Below the pieces are notes generated by a model that saw only the letters and a list, made by a program, of their open reading frames with translations, did no database searches and was not told where the DNA came from. The position numbers and the translations under genes are program-made. From DATKWD01 sp963704815 (lineage in GTDB: Bacteria > Actinomycetota > Acidimicrobiia > Acidimicrobiales > Salinilacustritrichaceae), in the NCBI GenBank assembly GCA_963704815.1, contig CAVPHU010000003.1:203646-267645 (forward strand): a stretch of 64,000 bases of DNA, in the 5' to 3' direction. Below are positions 19,787 through 28,714 of this stretch, piece after piece. Numbering within the stretch: the first letter of the stretch is position 1; every line of letters begins with the position of its first letter.

Positions 19787-19789
19787 CTC

Positions 19790-20971
19790 GTGTTCCGCCG
19801 CATCGAGCCACCAGCCCCTGACCCGAACGCGCCACCCCGGCCACCCGTCCGGCTCCGGGTGTTCGCCGTCGAGCCGACGGCGGTCCAGCTGGACTGGTCG
19901 TCACTCGGGCCTGGTCCACTCCGCTTTCGAGCCGCCGACACCACGGTCGACATGGTCTCCGACGGAGGGCCCGGCGCGGTCGTGCTCGACCATCTCCCGG
20001 TGGCGAGCCCCGTCACGATCTCGGTCGACGGCGCGGGTCTGGCGGGCGACCCGGTCACCCTGTCGGCGCACACCCTCGACCACCCTCCAGGTGAGGAACT
20101 GTTTCGCATCGGCGCGATCACCGACCTCCACATCGGCCTGCGCCGCTTCGGCAAGGCGGGCACGCTGACCGAACGTCCCCGGCCCGAGACCGACCACCCG
20201 GTGCGGTGCGCCCGGGCGGCGGTCGTCGCGACCCGCGAGTGGGGTGCCGAACTGATCCTGGCCAAGGGTGACCTCACCGAGTCGAGCCGGCCCGAGCACT
20301 GGACGGCGGTCGCCGACCTCGTGTCCGGAGCCGGCGTCCCCGTGCTCATCTCACCCGGGAACCACGAAACCCATCGCAAGAACACCGTCGATCCCGTCGA
20401 CGAGGCGCGACGCCACGGTCTCAAGGTGCTCCGTTCCGAGGTCGAGTCGAGCGATCACCCCGGCGTCCGCATCATCCGGGGTGACACCCCGATCGCGGAG
20501 ACCGACCACGGACGCATCGATCACATCGCCGACGGGATCCACGACCTCGCCGCCGAGAGCGACCGCCCGGTCGTCCTGGCCGTCCACCACCACTTCCAGC
20601 GGTGGCGGGTGCCCACCCACGTCCCTCCCGGGATCCCGGGTCCCGAGGGCGACCGGTTCCTCGGTCGGCTCGCGGTCGCCGAGCCGCGCACCCTCATCAC
20701 CTCAGGGCACACCCACCGGCACCGGACCCGGCGCCATGGCCCGCTGGTGCTGGCCGAGACCGGATCGACCAAGGACTACCCCGGAACGTGGACCGGCTAC
20801 GTGATCCACGAGGGTGGCATCCGTCAGGTCGTGCGCCGCATCGACGAACCGTCATGCATCCGTTGGACCGAGTGGACGGCCCGTGCCGCCCTCGGGCTGT
20901 GGCGCCACTGGAGCCCGGGAACGATCGATCAGCGGTGCTTCAGTCACCCGTGGCCGGCAGCTGGCTCATGA
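19790..20971 (+). CDS. calcineurin-like metallophosphoesterase
   Basis: A 393-residue protein starting at GTG 19790, four bases after pepN. The first 90 residues form a beta-rich, proline-containing domain resembling a purple-acid-phosphatase-like fibronectin-type module. The catalytic domain then shows all five metal motifs in order: ITDLHIG (D-x-H), AKGDLTE (GD), PGNHET (GNHE), AVHHHF and SGHTHRHR. This predicts a dinuclear metal phosphoesterase, but substrate is unknown. There is no evident signal peptide. The last 32 bases overlap the convergent downstream gene on the other strand. Confidence 0.85.
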   Translation: MFRRIEPPAPDPNAPPRPPVRLRVFAVEPTAVQLDWSSLGPGPLRFRAADTTVDMVSDGGPGAVVLDHLPVASPVTISVDGAGLAGDPVTLSAHTLDHPPGEELFRIGAITDLHIGLRRFGKAGTLTERPRPETDHPVRCARAAVVATREWGAELILAKGDLTESSRPEHWTAVADLVSGAGVPVLISPGNHETHRKNTVDPVDEARRHGLKVLRSEVESSDHPGVRIIRGDTPIAETDHGRIDHIADGIHDLAAESDRPVVLAVHHHFQRWRVPTHVPPGIPGPEGDRFLGRLAVAEPRTLITSGHTHRHRTRRHGPLVLAETGSTKDYPGTWTGYVIHEGGIRQVVRRIDEPSCIRWTEWTARAALGLWRHWSPGTIDQRCFSHPWPAAGS

Positions 20972-21323
20972 ACTGCGTCATGTCGAAGTAGTCGCGCCAT
21001 TGCGTGATGAGGCCGTCGTGGACCTCGAAGGTTCCCATCACCGGGAGCACCAACACGTGACCGGTCGGCCAGATGAAACGGTCGATCCTCTCGGTGAGCA
21101 CGATCGGCCCGTCGGCGACGGCGTGGACGACCTCGAACTCCACGGTCTGCACACCCGCGGTGAAGCCTTCGAGCGTGGACCGGATGGCCTCGCGCCCCAC
21201 CACCGGCTCGACCGGGATGTTGTGGTACACCGCGTCGTCCGAGAAGAAGGCAACGAGGGTGTCCAGGTCGAGGTCCGGCCAAGCGGCGCAGAATTCGGTC
21301 ACGGTTTCGGCGGGAGTCGTCAT
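20940..21323 (-). CDS. limonene-1,2-epoxide hydrolase-like protein (SnoaL/NTF2 fold)
   Basis: A 127-residue cone-shaped NTF2-fold protein. The sequence matches the LEH family: DLDTLVAFFSDDAVYHNIP at the N-terminus, TERIDRF where the catalytic Arg/Asp pair lies, and ITQWRDYFDM near the C-terminus with the second Asp of the Asp-Arg-Asp triad. These enzymes add water to epoxides; many actinobacterial members act on steroid or unknown epoxides. The gene is single and convergent with the metallophosphatase. Start is ATG at 21323. Confidence 0.85.
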   Translation of the reverse strand: MTTPAETVTEFCAAWPDLDLDTLVAFFSDDAVYHNIPVEPVVGREAIRSTLEGFTAGVQTVEFEVVHAVADGPIVLTERIDRFIWPTGHVLVLPVMGTFEVHDGLITQWRDYFDMTQFMSQLPATGD

Positions 21324-21335
21324 CGGGCGATCCTT

Positions 21336-22376
21336 TCACGAGCGAAGCGGCGCGGTCGCGAACTCGACCATCCCGTCGGCGAATCGCACCGCCGGGGTGA
21401 CTCCGAGTTCACGGCGCATCCGGCTCGGACTCGCCACGACGTGGCGGACGTCGCCCAGGCGGTAGCTGCCCTCCACCTGGGGCGCCGGGCCGCCCATCGC
21501 GTCGGCGAGCGCCCTCGCCATGTCGAGCACCGTGTGCGGCTCTCCACTGGCCACGTTGACCGGGCCGGTCACCGGGCTGGGGGCAGTGAGGGCGGCGACG
21601 TTCGCGGCTGCGACATCGCGAACGTGCACGAAGTCGCGGGTCTGTCCCCCGTCCTCGTACACCTGCGGCGCCGCTCCCCGCTCGAGCGCCGAGCGGAAGA
21701 TGCTCGCCACCCCTGCATACGGGGTGTCCCTCGGCATCCGGGGCCCGTAGACGTTGTGGTAGCGGAGGCTGGTCACGGTGCAGCCCGGATGCTCGCGCGC
21801 GTAGGCCGCACACAGGTGCTCCTGGTGGAGCTTCGTGGCGGCATACACGTTGCGGGGGTCCGTGGGTGCGTCCTCGGTCACCAGGTCCCATGTGAGAAGG
21901 TCTCCGCACGTCGGGCAAGGTGGGTCGAAGCGTCCGGCATCGAGGTCCGCGACGGACCTCAGACCCGGCCGGACCGACCCGTGTGCGGTGCAGCGGTACC
22001 GGCCTTCGCCGTAGACGACCATCGAACTGGCCAGCACGATGCGTCCGGCGAATCCCTGGTCGTGCAGCACAGAGAGTCCGATCGCGGTGCCCACGTCGTT
22101 GTCACCGACATAGGAGGTCACGTCGGCGAAGTCGAGGCCCAGACCGACGCGGGCCGCCTGGTGGCACACGGCGTCGATCGGCCCGCACGCCCGCCATGCC
22201 GCAGGGTCCCGGACATCGGCCTCGACCAGATCGACCCCGACGGGGAGTTCGGGTCGAACCGGGTGGACCGATGCGGCCAACGAGTCGAGCACCACGACGT
22301 CGTGGTCGGCCGCTCGGAGCGCATCGACGATGTGGGAGCCGATGAAGCCGGCTCCCCCGGTCACGAGTACACGCAT
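21336..22376 (-). CDS. NAD-dependent sugar-nucleotide epimerase (extended SDR) with a cysteine-rich insertion
   Basis: A 346-residue SDR. The NAD-binding VTGGAGFIG is at residues 5-13, the Ser is in LASSMVVYG, and the catalytic pair is in YAATK. Between Ser and Tyr is an insertion of about 50 residues with a CTAH motif and a CPTCGD pair, likely a structural zinc site. This insertion is typical of SDRs annotated as dTDP-L-rhamnose 4-epimerase or UDP-glucose 4-epimerase-like enzymes. The exact sugar nucleotide is uncertain. It is followed downstream by the LEH-like gene after 12 bases and preceded by a membrane glycosyltransferase, so it may serve a surface glycan. Confidence 0.87.
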   Translation of the reverse strand: MRVLVTGGAGFIGSHIVDALRAADHDVVVLDSLAASVHPVRPELPVGVDLVEADVRDPAAWRACGPIDAVCHQAARVGLGLDFADVTSYVGDNDVGTAIGLSVLHDQGFAGRIVLASSMVVYGEGRYRCTAHGSVRPGLRSVADLDAGRFDPPCPTCGDLLTWDLVTEDAPTDPRNVYAATKLHQEHLCAAYAREHPGCTVTSLRYHNVYGPRMPRDTPYAGVASIFRSALERGAAPQVYEDGGQTRDFVHVRDVAAANVAALTAPSPVTGPVNVASGEPHTVLDMARALADAMGGPAPQVEGSYRLGDVRHVVASPSRMRRELGVTPAVRFADGMVEFATAPLRS

Positions 22377-22398
22377 GTCGACATCCTTGCTGGTCTGC

Positions 22399-23702
22399 TC
22401 ACCACGGCGACATCAGCCAAGCCTCGACGACGAGGGCGGTGGTCGCCTGGGCCGCCAACCAGGCTCGCACCCCGAAGCGACCCCGGAGGGTGACGGTGGC
22501 GGCCGCGACCCACGGAACGAACGGCAGCCAGATGCGCTCGACCTCGCCCTTGGACAGCCCCGAGAGGTCGGCCACGGCGACGGCGAGGAGCGCCGAACCG
22601 ACCAGCACCCACACCCGACGGTCGCGCAGCACGAGGATCGACGCAGCAACCGCAGGACCGATGCTGAGCGCGAACGCCGCCGGGTTCCCGAGGAAGACGA
22701 AGTACCCGTACTCACGGCGCTGCGACACGCCCGCCTCGTAGAACGTCCGGGTCGCCTCGACCCCGTCGAACCACCAGAAGCCGGCCAGCAGGAACGCCGC
22801 CACGACGACGACGGCTCCGGCCGCCGCGGCCGGCACGACCTTCCACGACCGGGTGGAGACGACGATCGCGGCCGGGATCAGCAAGAGCGGCACCGCCCCG
22901 TAGGTCATGAACAATCCGAGGGCAACGACGCCACCCGCCGCGCCGGCCATCGCCGGTTGCCGCGATGCGGTTTCCGAGCGCACCGCCATCGCGGTCAGCG
23001 CGATGCCCCAGGCGATCACGCCGGCGAACATGGCATCGGCGCTGGTCCCCATCCAGATCGCCCCGGGAAGCAGCACGAGAAACGGTGCCGCCCGCCGAGC
23101 CGTGGGCTCATCGGCCGTCAGCCGCAACGTGACGAGCACGGCTGCGGCAGCCGATGCGCCGACACCGATGACCAGTGCGGCGGCCCACCCCGACCCACCC
23201 AGCCCGAGCCGATCGAGACCGACGAACACCAACGTCGGGCCCGGGGGATGCCCCTTCACGTGCGTGGGGTAGTCACCGAGGCGCTCGGTGTAGGACGAGA
23301 CGAAGGTTGTGACGCCCAGGTCGTCCACCGTGGGCAGGACGGCGAGGTACTCGTACCGGGTCTCGAGTGGCTCGGTGAGCTGGTCGGTTCCCTCGGTGAG
23401 CGCGAGCGATGTCGTCCAGCCCACGCCGGCGAGCGTGACGACGAGGAGAAGAACTCGCCAGGTCGCGCGGTCGGCGATCCGCGGACCGAACGCGACGACC
23501 GAGACGGCGACCGCCGCCGGCCACAGCACTGAGGCCGTCGGGTTCCACAGCCAGCGCCCGACCACCGGCGCTGCGCCGACCGCGACCCGGGGGGTCTCGG
23601 CGATCTCGAGCCCGTTGCGTCGCGCCGCGACGACGAGGGCGACCCAACCGACGACGCCGACCGGCAGCAGGACGCGAACGGACCGGCACGTGGTGCAGTC
23701 AA
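22399..23702 (-). CDS. multi-pass membrane glycosyltransferase-like protein (start uncertain)
   Basis: The product of about 430 residues is almost wholly hydrophobic with 10-12 predicted membrane segments, and a luminal loop carrying GDYPTHVKGHPPGP, similar to the conserved loop of GT39/GT87-type polyprenol-dependent mannosyl/arabinosyltransferases. Hydrophobic coding sequence begins with VRVLLPVGVVGWVAL at about 23683, but in that frame there is no ATG, GTG or TTG before the neighbouring gene; the first in-frame start is GTG at 23565, which would delete the first membrane helix. A TTG at 23702 in the adjacent frame, with a one-base error near 23675, would give a natural N-terminus. I therefore mark 23702 as the probable start. 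It lies 22 bases upstream of the epimerase. Confidence 0.65.
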
Positions 23703-23757
23703 CCGCGCCGGGGCCCGCCGCGGGCCGCCGCTCCCCAGAGTTCAGCGTCTCGTAGCA

Positions 23758-24579
23758 TTGGCCGCCGTGACCCCGCCACCCCGAACCACCGAGATGGCGT
23801 CGGCCAACGACGAGTACCAGTTGCTGGAAGCGCTGCTCGGGAACCGCACGAAACGGCACCGGCAGGGGCGCTTCCTGATCCAGGGGGTCACCCAGATCGA
23901 TGCCGCTCTGGCGGCCCGATGGCCGATCGAAGCGGTCCTCGTCTCCATCGAACGCAGGCCGTCCGCGTGGGCGACCGGGGTCCTCGAATCGGTCGGCGAC
24001 ACCGAGATGATCCGGATGCCCGAGCAGCTGCTCGACCGCCTCGGTCAGCGCGACGACGGAACCGAGATGATCCTGGTCGGATCGCTCCCGTCGACCGACC
24101 TGACCCGACGGCCCATCGTCGACGACGCGGTGTGGGTCCTCGGCGAGGGCATCTCGAACCCGGGCAACCTGGGCACGCTGCTGCGATCCTGCGATGCTCT
24201 CGCCGCCCACGCACTCGTGCTGACCTCACGCTCGGCCGATCCGTTCGACCCGAAGGCCGTTCGGGCCAGCGCCGGGTCGGTGTTCACCGTGCCGATCGCC
24301 ACGGTCGACTCGGTGGCGTCGGCGGTCGAGACCCTTCGCGTCGACCCGCCACCCGTTCGGGTCATCGGCCTCGACGAGGCCGGAACGCCGCTCGGCGAGG
24401 TCGGCCTCGACGGAACACTCGCCGTCGTCGCGGGGAGCGAGACCCGGGGTCTCACCCGCCGGGCCCGGGAGGCGTGCGACGAGATCGCGGCGATTCCGAT
24501 GCAGGGGTCGGTGTCGTCGCTCAACGTGGCGGTGGCCACCTCGATCGTGCTCCACGAGATCCGACGCCGACGTGCCTGA
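23758..24579 (+). CDS. SpoU/TrmH family RNA 2'-O-methyltransferase
   Basis: About 270 residues with an N-terminal substrate-binding domain (LLGNRTKRHRQGRFLIQG, the L30e-like part) and a C-terminal SPOUT knot domain. Knot motifs: GISNPGNLGTLLRSCDALAA (motif 1), LAVVAGSETRGL (motif 2) and IPMQGSVSSLNVAVATSIVLHE (motif 3), the S-adenosylmethionine-binding region. Target could be tRNA or 23S rRNA. Starts are TTG at 23758 or GTG at 23767; GTG seems equally good. The gene overlaps the following glycosyltransferase by eight bases. Confidence 0.93.
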   Translation: MAAVTPPPRTTEMASANDEYQLLEALLGNRTKRHRQGRFLIQGVTQIDAALAARWPIEAVLVSIERRPSAWATGVLESVGDTEMIRMPEQLLDRLGQRDDGTEMILVGSLPSTDLTRRPIVDDAVWVLGEGISNPGNLGTLLRSCDALAAHALVLTSRSADPFDPKAVRASAGSVFTVPIATVDSVASAVETLRVDPPPVRVIGLDEAGTPLGEVGLDGTLAVVAGSETRGLTRRAREACDEIAAIPMQGSVSSLNVAVATSIVLHEIRRRRA

Positions 24580-25222
24580 TGTGGTCCTCCCGGTCCTGAA
24601 CGAGGTCGAGGCCCTTCCCGGAGTCCTGGGCGCGATGCCCGACGGCTACCGGCCCATCGTCGTCGACAACGGGTCGACCGACGGGTCGGCCCGAGTGGCC
24701 ACGCGGCTCGGTGCCACCGTCGTGGACGAACCCGTGCCGGGGTTCGGGTCGGCGTGCTGGGCCGGCCTCCTGGCCGCCACCGACGAGGTGGTCTGTTTCA
24801 TGGACGCGGACGGCTCGCTCGACCCCGCCGACCTCCCGGCGGTCGCCGAACCCGTCATCGACGGCCGGGCCGACCTGACGCTCGGTCGTCGGGTCGCCGT
24901 CCGTGGCGCCTGGCCCGCCCATGCCCGCCTGGCCAACCGGTTCCTGGCGTTCGAGCTGCGGCGCCGTGGCGTCGCCGACCTGCAGGACATCGGTCCGATG
25001 CGTGCGGCACGCACGGGTGCGCTGCGCGACCTCGGCATGCAGGACCGACGATTCGGATGGCCGCTCGAGATGGTCATCCGCGCCGCCCACGCCGGCTGGC
25101 GCATCGTCGAGGTCGACACCCCGTACGCCGAGCGGACGGGCCGCTCCAAGGTGACCGGTACGTTCAAGGGCACGGTGCACACGATCAGCGACATGTCCCG
25201 CATCCTCCGCGAGGTCGGCTGA
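24572..25222 (+). CDS. glycosyltransferase family 2 protein
   Basis: A 216-residue GT-A enzyme beginning at GTG 24572 inside the end of the methyltransferase gene. The nucleotide-binding start is VVLPVLNEVEALP, followed by VVDNGSTDGS; the metal-binding DXD equivalent is FMDADGS (about residue 72); the C-terminal YAERTGRSKVTGTFKG matches dolichol-phosphate-mannose-synthase-like and UgtP-like GT2s. No membrane anchor. It probably transfers a sugar to a lipid or glycan acceptor; donor is unknown. It is convergent with pth. Confidence 0.87.
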   Translation: MPDVVLPVLNEVEALPGVLGAMPDGYRPIVVDNGSTDGSARVATRLGATVVDEPVPGFGSACWAGLLAATDEVVCFMDADGSLDPADLPAVAEPVIDGRADLTLGRRVAVRGAWPAHARLANRFLAFELRRRGVADLQDIGPMRAARTGALRDLGMQDRRFGWPLEMVIRAAHAGWRIVEVDTPYAERTGRSKVTGTFKGTVHTISDMSRILREVG

Positions 25223-25226
25223 ACGC

Positions 25227-25811
25227 TCAGGGTCTGCGGTTGGCCTGCTCCATGGCCCGCTCGGGGCCCTCGGCAAGAATCGTTTCGACGGTGTCGGCGG
25301 CCTCGTCGACCACGCGGTCGAGTTCTCGGCGCACGGCCTTGGGGATGCGCTTGAGCACGTGATCGGCTCCCCTGGCCTTGTTCGGCGGCTTGCCGACCCC
25401 GATCCGGAGGCGCATGAACTCACCGGTGTGGAGATGGGCCTTGATCGAACGAAGGCCGTTGTGACCGGCCAGCCCGCCGCCGACCTTCAGCTTCATCCGC
25501 CCCGGCTCGAGGTCGAGCTCGTCGTGCACCACGAGCAGATGGGAGGGGTCGAGGTCGTAGCGCCGCAGGAGCGGAGCGACCGCCTCGCCCGAGTTGTTCA
25601 TGAAGGTCTGCGGAAAGGCCAGGGCCATCCGCCGGCCGCCCACGCGCACGTCGGTGAGGCGGGCCCGCTCGCGCTTGGAGAGCCGGAACGAGCCTCCGTG
25701 GCGGTCGGCGAGGACGTCGATCACCTCGACGCCCACGTTGTGGCGCGAACCTTCGTACTCTGGGCCCGGGTTCCCGAGGCCGACCACCAGCAGGTCGACG
25801 CCCGACGCCAT
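25227..25811 (-). CDS. pth: peptidyl-tRNA hydrolase
   Basis: A 194-residue Pth that frees tRNA from peptidyl-tRNA dropped during translation. Catalytic and binding residues are present: GLGNPGPEYEGSRHNVG (Asn and catalytic His), FMNNSG (Asn), HDELDL (Asp) and GHNGLRSI (Asn). The start is ATG at 25811, four bases after rplY; the longer open frame to 25976 would add a low-complexity Pro/Lys stretch overlapping rplY and is not believed. Gene order glmU-prs-rplY-pth is a standard bacterial arrangement. Confidence 0.95.
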   Translation of the reverse strand: MASGVDLLVVGLGNPGPEYEGSRHNVGVEVIDVLADRHGGSFRLSKRERARLTDVRVGGRRMALAFPQTFMNNSGEAVAPLLRRYDLDPSHLLVVHDELDLEPGRMKLKVGGGLAGHNGLRSIKAHLHTGEFMRLRIGVGKPPNKARGADHVLKRIPKAVRRELDRVVDEAADTVETILAEGPERAMEQANRRP

Positions 25812-25815
25812 CGGC

Positions 25816-26514
25816 TCAGTCGTCGTCGCTGCCGCCGCCCTCGGCTTCGGCGTCGTCGCCACCTTCGGCCCCGGCGCCCTCGGCGCCACCTTCGCCGGCT
25901 TCGGCCTCTTCGGCGGCGAGCTCGGCGGCCTCGTCGGCCTCGATGGCTTCGATGGTCGAGCGGGTGATCTGACCACTGACGACCGGATCGCTGCCTTCGA
26001 CGGCCAGCTCGACCCCGTCGGGCAGCGCGACCGCGTCGGCGGTGATGGCCTCGTCGAGGGTCAGTTCGCTCACGTCGACGGTGAAGCCGGTCGGGATCGA
26101 GTCGGGGCGAGCCTTGACGAGCAGCGAGAACATCAGCTGGTCGACGACACCGTTCTCGTCGAGCACGGCCTTGGCCTCGCCCGTGAGATGAATCGGCACC
26201 TCGACCTCGATCGGCTTGTTGGGATCGATCTCGAGGAAGTCGACGTGCAGCACGTTGCGCTTCACCGGATGGCGCTGCATGTCGGTGACGATCGTCAGCT
26301 TCTTCGTGCCGTCCACGTCGAGCCGGATCAGTGCGTTCAGGCCGGCGTCGGTGGTGAGGGCGGTCCGGAGGGCGCGCCACTCGACGGCGACCGAGACCGG
26401 GTCGTTGCCGCTCCCGTAGACCACCGCCGGGACCTTGCCCTCGTTGCGGAGTCGGGACGAAGAACGCGAACCGATGGTTCGGCCGGTTTCGGCGACGAGT
26501 GAGATCTCAGCCAT
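25816..26514 (-). CDS. rplY: 50S ribosomal protein L25 / general stress protein Ctc
   Basis: A 232-residue long-form L25 (TL5/Ctc type) that binds 5S rRNA. The N-terminal 5S-binding domain runs to about residue 93 (GKVPAVVYGSG, QRHPVKRNVLHVDF), the C-terminal beta domain to about 190, followed by a very acidic low-complexity tail of Glu, Ala, Gly and Asp. The ATG at 26514 follows AGGAG. The acidic tail is characteristic of actinobacterial Ctc proteins. It is 82 bases downstream of prs. Confidence 0.95.
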   Translation of the reverse strand: MAEISLVAETGRTIGSRSSSRLRNEGKVPAVVYGSGNDPVSVAVEWRALRTALTTDAGLNALIRLDVDGTKKLTIVTDMQRHPVKRNVLHVDFLEIDPNKPIEVEVPIHLTGEAKAVLDENGVVDQLMFSLLVKARPDSIPTGFTVDVSELTLDEAITADAVALPDGVELAVEGSDPVVSGQITRSTIEAIEADEAAELAAEEAEAGEGGAEGAGAEGGDDAEAEGGGSDDD

Positions 26515-26596
26515 TGCAGTGCTCCTGGCGCGCGGCGACGGGACATCCGTCAGAACGAACAGATCAGCTTACGAAACCGGGCGCCGATGGCGCGAA

Positions 26597-27580
26597 TCAG
26601 CGCTGGTTGTCGCCACCGAAGAGCTCGGACACGCTCTTGTCCTCGAAGACGGCGTCGATGGCGTCGGCGAGCAGCGGAGCGATCGAGAGCACCTCGAGCT
26701 TGTCGAACTGCTTGTCGGGACCCAGGGGCATCGTGTTGGTACAGATGACCTTCTCGATCACCGAGTTCTTCAGACGGTCCACGGCCGGTCCGGACAGCAC
26801 GGCGTGGGTGGTGGCGGCGTAGACCTGGCTGGCGCCCTCCTCGATGAGCAACTCGGCGGCCGCACAGATGGTGCCCGCGGTGTCGATCATGTCGTCGATC
26901 AACACACAGATGCGGCCTTCGACGTCGCCGACGACATCTCGGGCCTTCACGGAGTTCTTCTCGCCCTTGACCCGCCGTTTGTGCACGATGGCCAGGTCGG
27001 CGTGCAGATCCTGGGCGTAGTAGTCGGCGACCTTCACCCCGCCGGCATCTGGCGAGACCACCACGAGGTCGGTCCCGACGTTGGCTTCGAGCCACTTGAT
27101 GAGCACCGGCTTGGCGACGAGATGGTCGACGGGCCCGTCGAAGAACCCCTGGATCTGGCCGGAGTGGAGATCGATGCTGACCAGCCGGTCGGCGCCGGCG
27201 GTCTTGAACAAGTTGGCCATCAGCTTGGCGGTGATGGGCTCACGGCCTTCGGACTTGCGGTCCTGGCGGGCGTAGCCGAAGCACGGGCAGACGACGGTGA
27301 TGCGCTTGGCCGAGCCCCGACGGGCTGCGTCGACCATGATCAGCTGCTCGAGGATCGAGTCGTTGATCGTGAAGTCCTCGGTGTCGGCGTGGCCCTGGAT
27401 GATGAACACGTCGGCCCCACGGATCGACGTGCCGAGCTTGCAGTGCAGTTCGCCGCTCGCGAACTTGGCCAGGTTGGCCTCACCGAGCTGCACGCCGAGG
27501 CAGGCCGCGACCTCCTCGGACAGCTCGCGATTCGTTCGGCCGCTCATGAGGTGCAGCTTCTTGGTCGTGGTCACTTCCAT
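26597..27580 (-). CDS. prs: ribose-phosphate pyrophosphokinase
   Basis: A 327-residue PRPP synthase making 5-phosphoribosyl diphosphate from ribose 5-phosphate and ATP, supplying upp, purine, pyrimidine, His and Trp synthesis. Motifs: FASGELHCKLG, FGYARQDRKSEGREPITAK (ATP/flexible loop region), DLHSGQIQGFF, VSPDAGGVKVADYYA, and the PRPP-binding VLIDDMIDTAGT. The ATG at 27580 follows AGGAGG, which lies inside the last codons of glmU; stop and start overlap as TGATG, indicating coupled translation. Confidence 0.96.
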   Translation of the reverse strand: MEVTTTKKLHLMSGRTNRELSEEVAACLGVQLGEANLAKFASGELHCKLGTSIRGADVFIIQGHADTEDFTINDSILEQLIMVDAARRGSAKRITVVCPCFGYARQDRKSEGREPITAKLMANLFKTAGADRLVSIDLHSGQIQGFFDGPVDHLVAKPVLIKWLEANVGTDLVVVSPDAGGVKVADYYAQDLHADLAIVHKRRVKGEKNSVKARDVVGDVEGRICVLIDDMIDTAGTICAAAELLIEEGASQVYAATTHAVLSGPAVDRLKNSVIEKVICTNTMPLGPDKQFDKLEVLSIAPLLADAIDAVFEDKSVSELFGGDNQR

Positions 27581-28695
27581 CAGGTGTGCCCCTCCTGATC
27601 GCTTGCCGACGCAGTGTAGAACGGTCCGGTGCGCGTGCCCGACGGGACCTCGGAACCGGGTTCGAGCGAGGCGTACGGGCCCACGTGGGCATCGTCGCCG
27701 ATGGTCGCTCGCCTCGCTTCGGTCTGCTTGACGGTCGAGTCGGCGCCGACGATGCAATCGACCAGCCGGCACCCGGCACCGATCTTCGATCGCGGACCGA
27801 CCACCGTGGCGCCCTGGAGCACGACGCCCGGGTAGATCGTGACGTCTTCGGCCAGTTCGACGGTGACGTCGAGGTAGGTCTGATCGGGATCGAGCATCGT
27901 GACGCCGCGGGCCATCCACGCGTCGTTGTTGCGGCGCCGCAACTCGGCTTCGGCGGCCGCGAGCTGCCGGCGGTCGTTCACGCCGTGGGTCTCGTCGGGT
28001 TCGTCGGCGATCCGGCTGGTGACCGAGTAGCCCATCTCGGCCAGGACCTCGACCACGTCGGTGAGGTAGTACTCGCCCTGGGCGTTCTCGGGATCGAGTC
28101 GGCGCAGCGCGGGGGCGAGGATCGACCGTCGGAAGCAGAAGATGCCGGTGTTGATCTCGTCGATCTCGGCTTCGGCTGGGGTGGTGTCGCGCTGCTCGAC
28201 GATCCGCACGACCCGGTCGTCGCGGCCGCGGACGATGCGGCCATAGCCGGTCGGGTCAGCGAAGCGGGCCGTCAGGACGGTGCAGGCAGCGCCGCTCTCG
28301 CGGTGCGTGGCGAGCAACCCCTCGACGGACTCGCGCGTGAGCAGCGGCGTGTCGCCGGGCAGGACGAGCACCTCCTCCTCGTCGTCGAGGGCGTCCTCGG
28401 ACAGGCCCGTCAGTCCGACGATCACCGCGTCACCGGTGCCTCGCTGGACGTGCTGTTCGACGAACTCGAGGCGGACCTCGGCCTCCTCCTCGGCGATGAT
28501 CTTGCGGACCTCGTCGCCGCCGTGACCGACCACGACCACCGCCCGCTCGACCTCATCGGACGGGAGGGCGCCGAGGACGTGCCCCACCATCGTGCGACCG
28601 CACAGCCGGTGCAGCGGCTTGGGGCGAGCCGACTTCATACGAGTGCCCTGGCCGGCAGCCAGGATGATGGCGGACAAGCGACGCCCTTGGGTCAT
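27580..28695 (-). CDS. glmU: GlmU-type UDP-N-acetylglucosamine pyrophosphorylase lacking the acetyltransferase end
   Basis: The 371-residue protein has a full uridylyltransferase domain: ILAAGQGTRMKSARPKPLH (nucleotide loop with Arg and Lys), QRGTGDAV, LPGDTPLL, GYGRIVR, and NTGIF. A partial left-handed beta helix follows (hexapeptide repeats from about residue 265). E. coli GlmU is 456 residues; here the helix stops just where the acetyltransferase catalytic residues (around Arg333, Lys351, His363, Lys392 in E. coli) should follow, and the segment YASLEPGSEVPSG has Glu where the catalytic region has Arg. The next gene begins immediately, so this is not a frameshift. It should still form UDP-GlcNAc from GlcNAc-1-P; acetylation must come from elsewhere. 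Confidence 0.88.
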   Translation of the reverse strand: MTQGRRLSAIILAAGQGTRMKSARPKPLHRLCGRTMVGHVLGALPSDEVERAVVVVGHGGDEVRKIIAEEEAEVRLEFVEQHVQRGTGDAVIVGLTGLSEDALDDEEEVLVLPGDTPLLTRESVEGLLATHRESGAACTVLTARFADPTGYGRIVRGRDDRVVRIVEQRDTTPAEAEIDEINTGIFCFRRSILAPALRRLDPENAQGEYYLTDVVEVLAEMGYSVTSRIADEPDETHGVNDRRQLAAAEAELRRRNNDAWMARGVTMLDPDQTYLDVTVELAEDVTIYPGVVLQGATVVGPRSKIGAGCRLVDCIVGADSTVKQTEARRATIGDDAHVGPYASLEPGSEVPSGTRTGPFYTASASDQEGHT

Positions 28696-28714
28696 GGCTC
28701 CTGTCTACCGCCTG

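Noticed and set aside
22399..24210. Extension of the membrane glycosyltransferase frame to ATG 24210
   Set aside because: The extra 170 residues lie antisense to the clear SpoU methyltransferase gene and have no membrane or domain character.
25809..25976. Longer pth starting at 25976
   Set aside because: The extra 55 residues are low-complexity Pro/Lys/Ala sequence antisense in phase to the acidic tail region of rplY; ATG 25811 gives the standard N-terminus.
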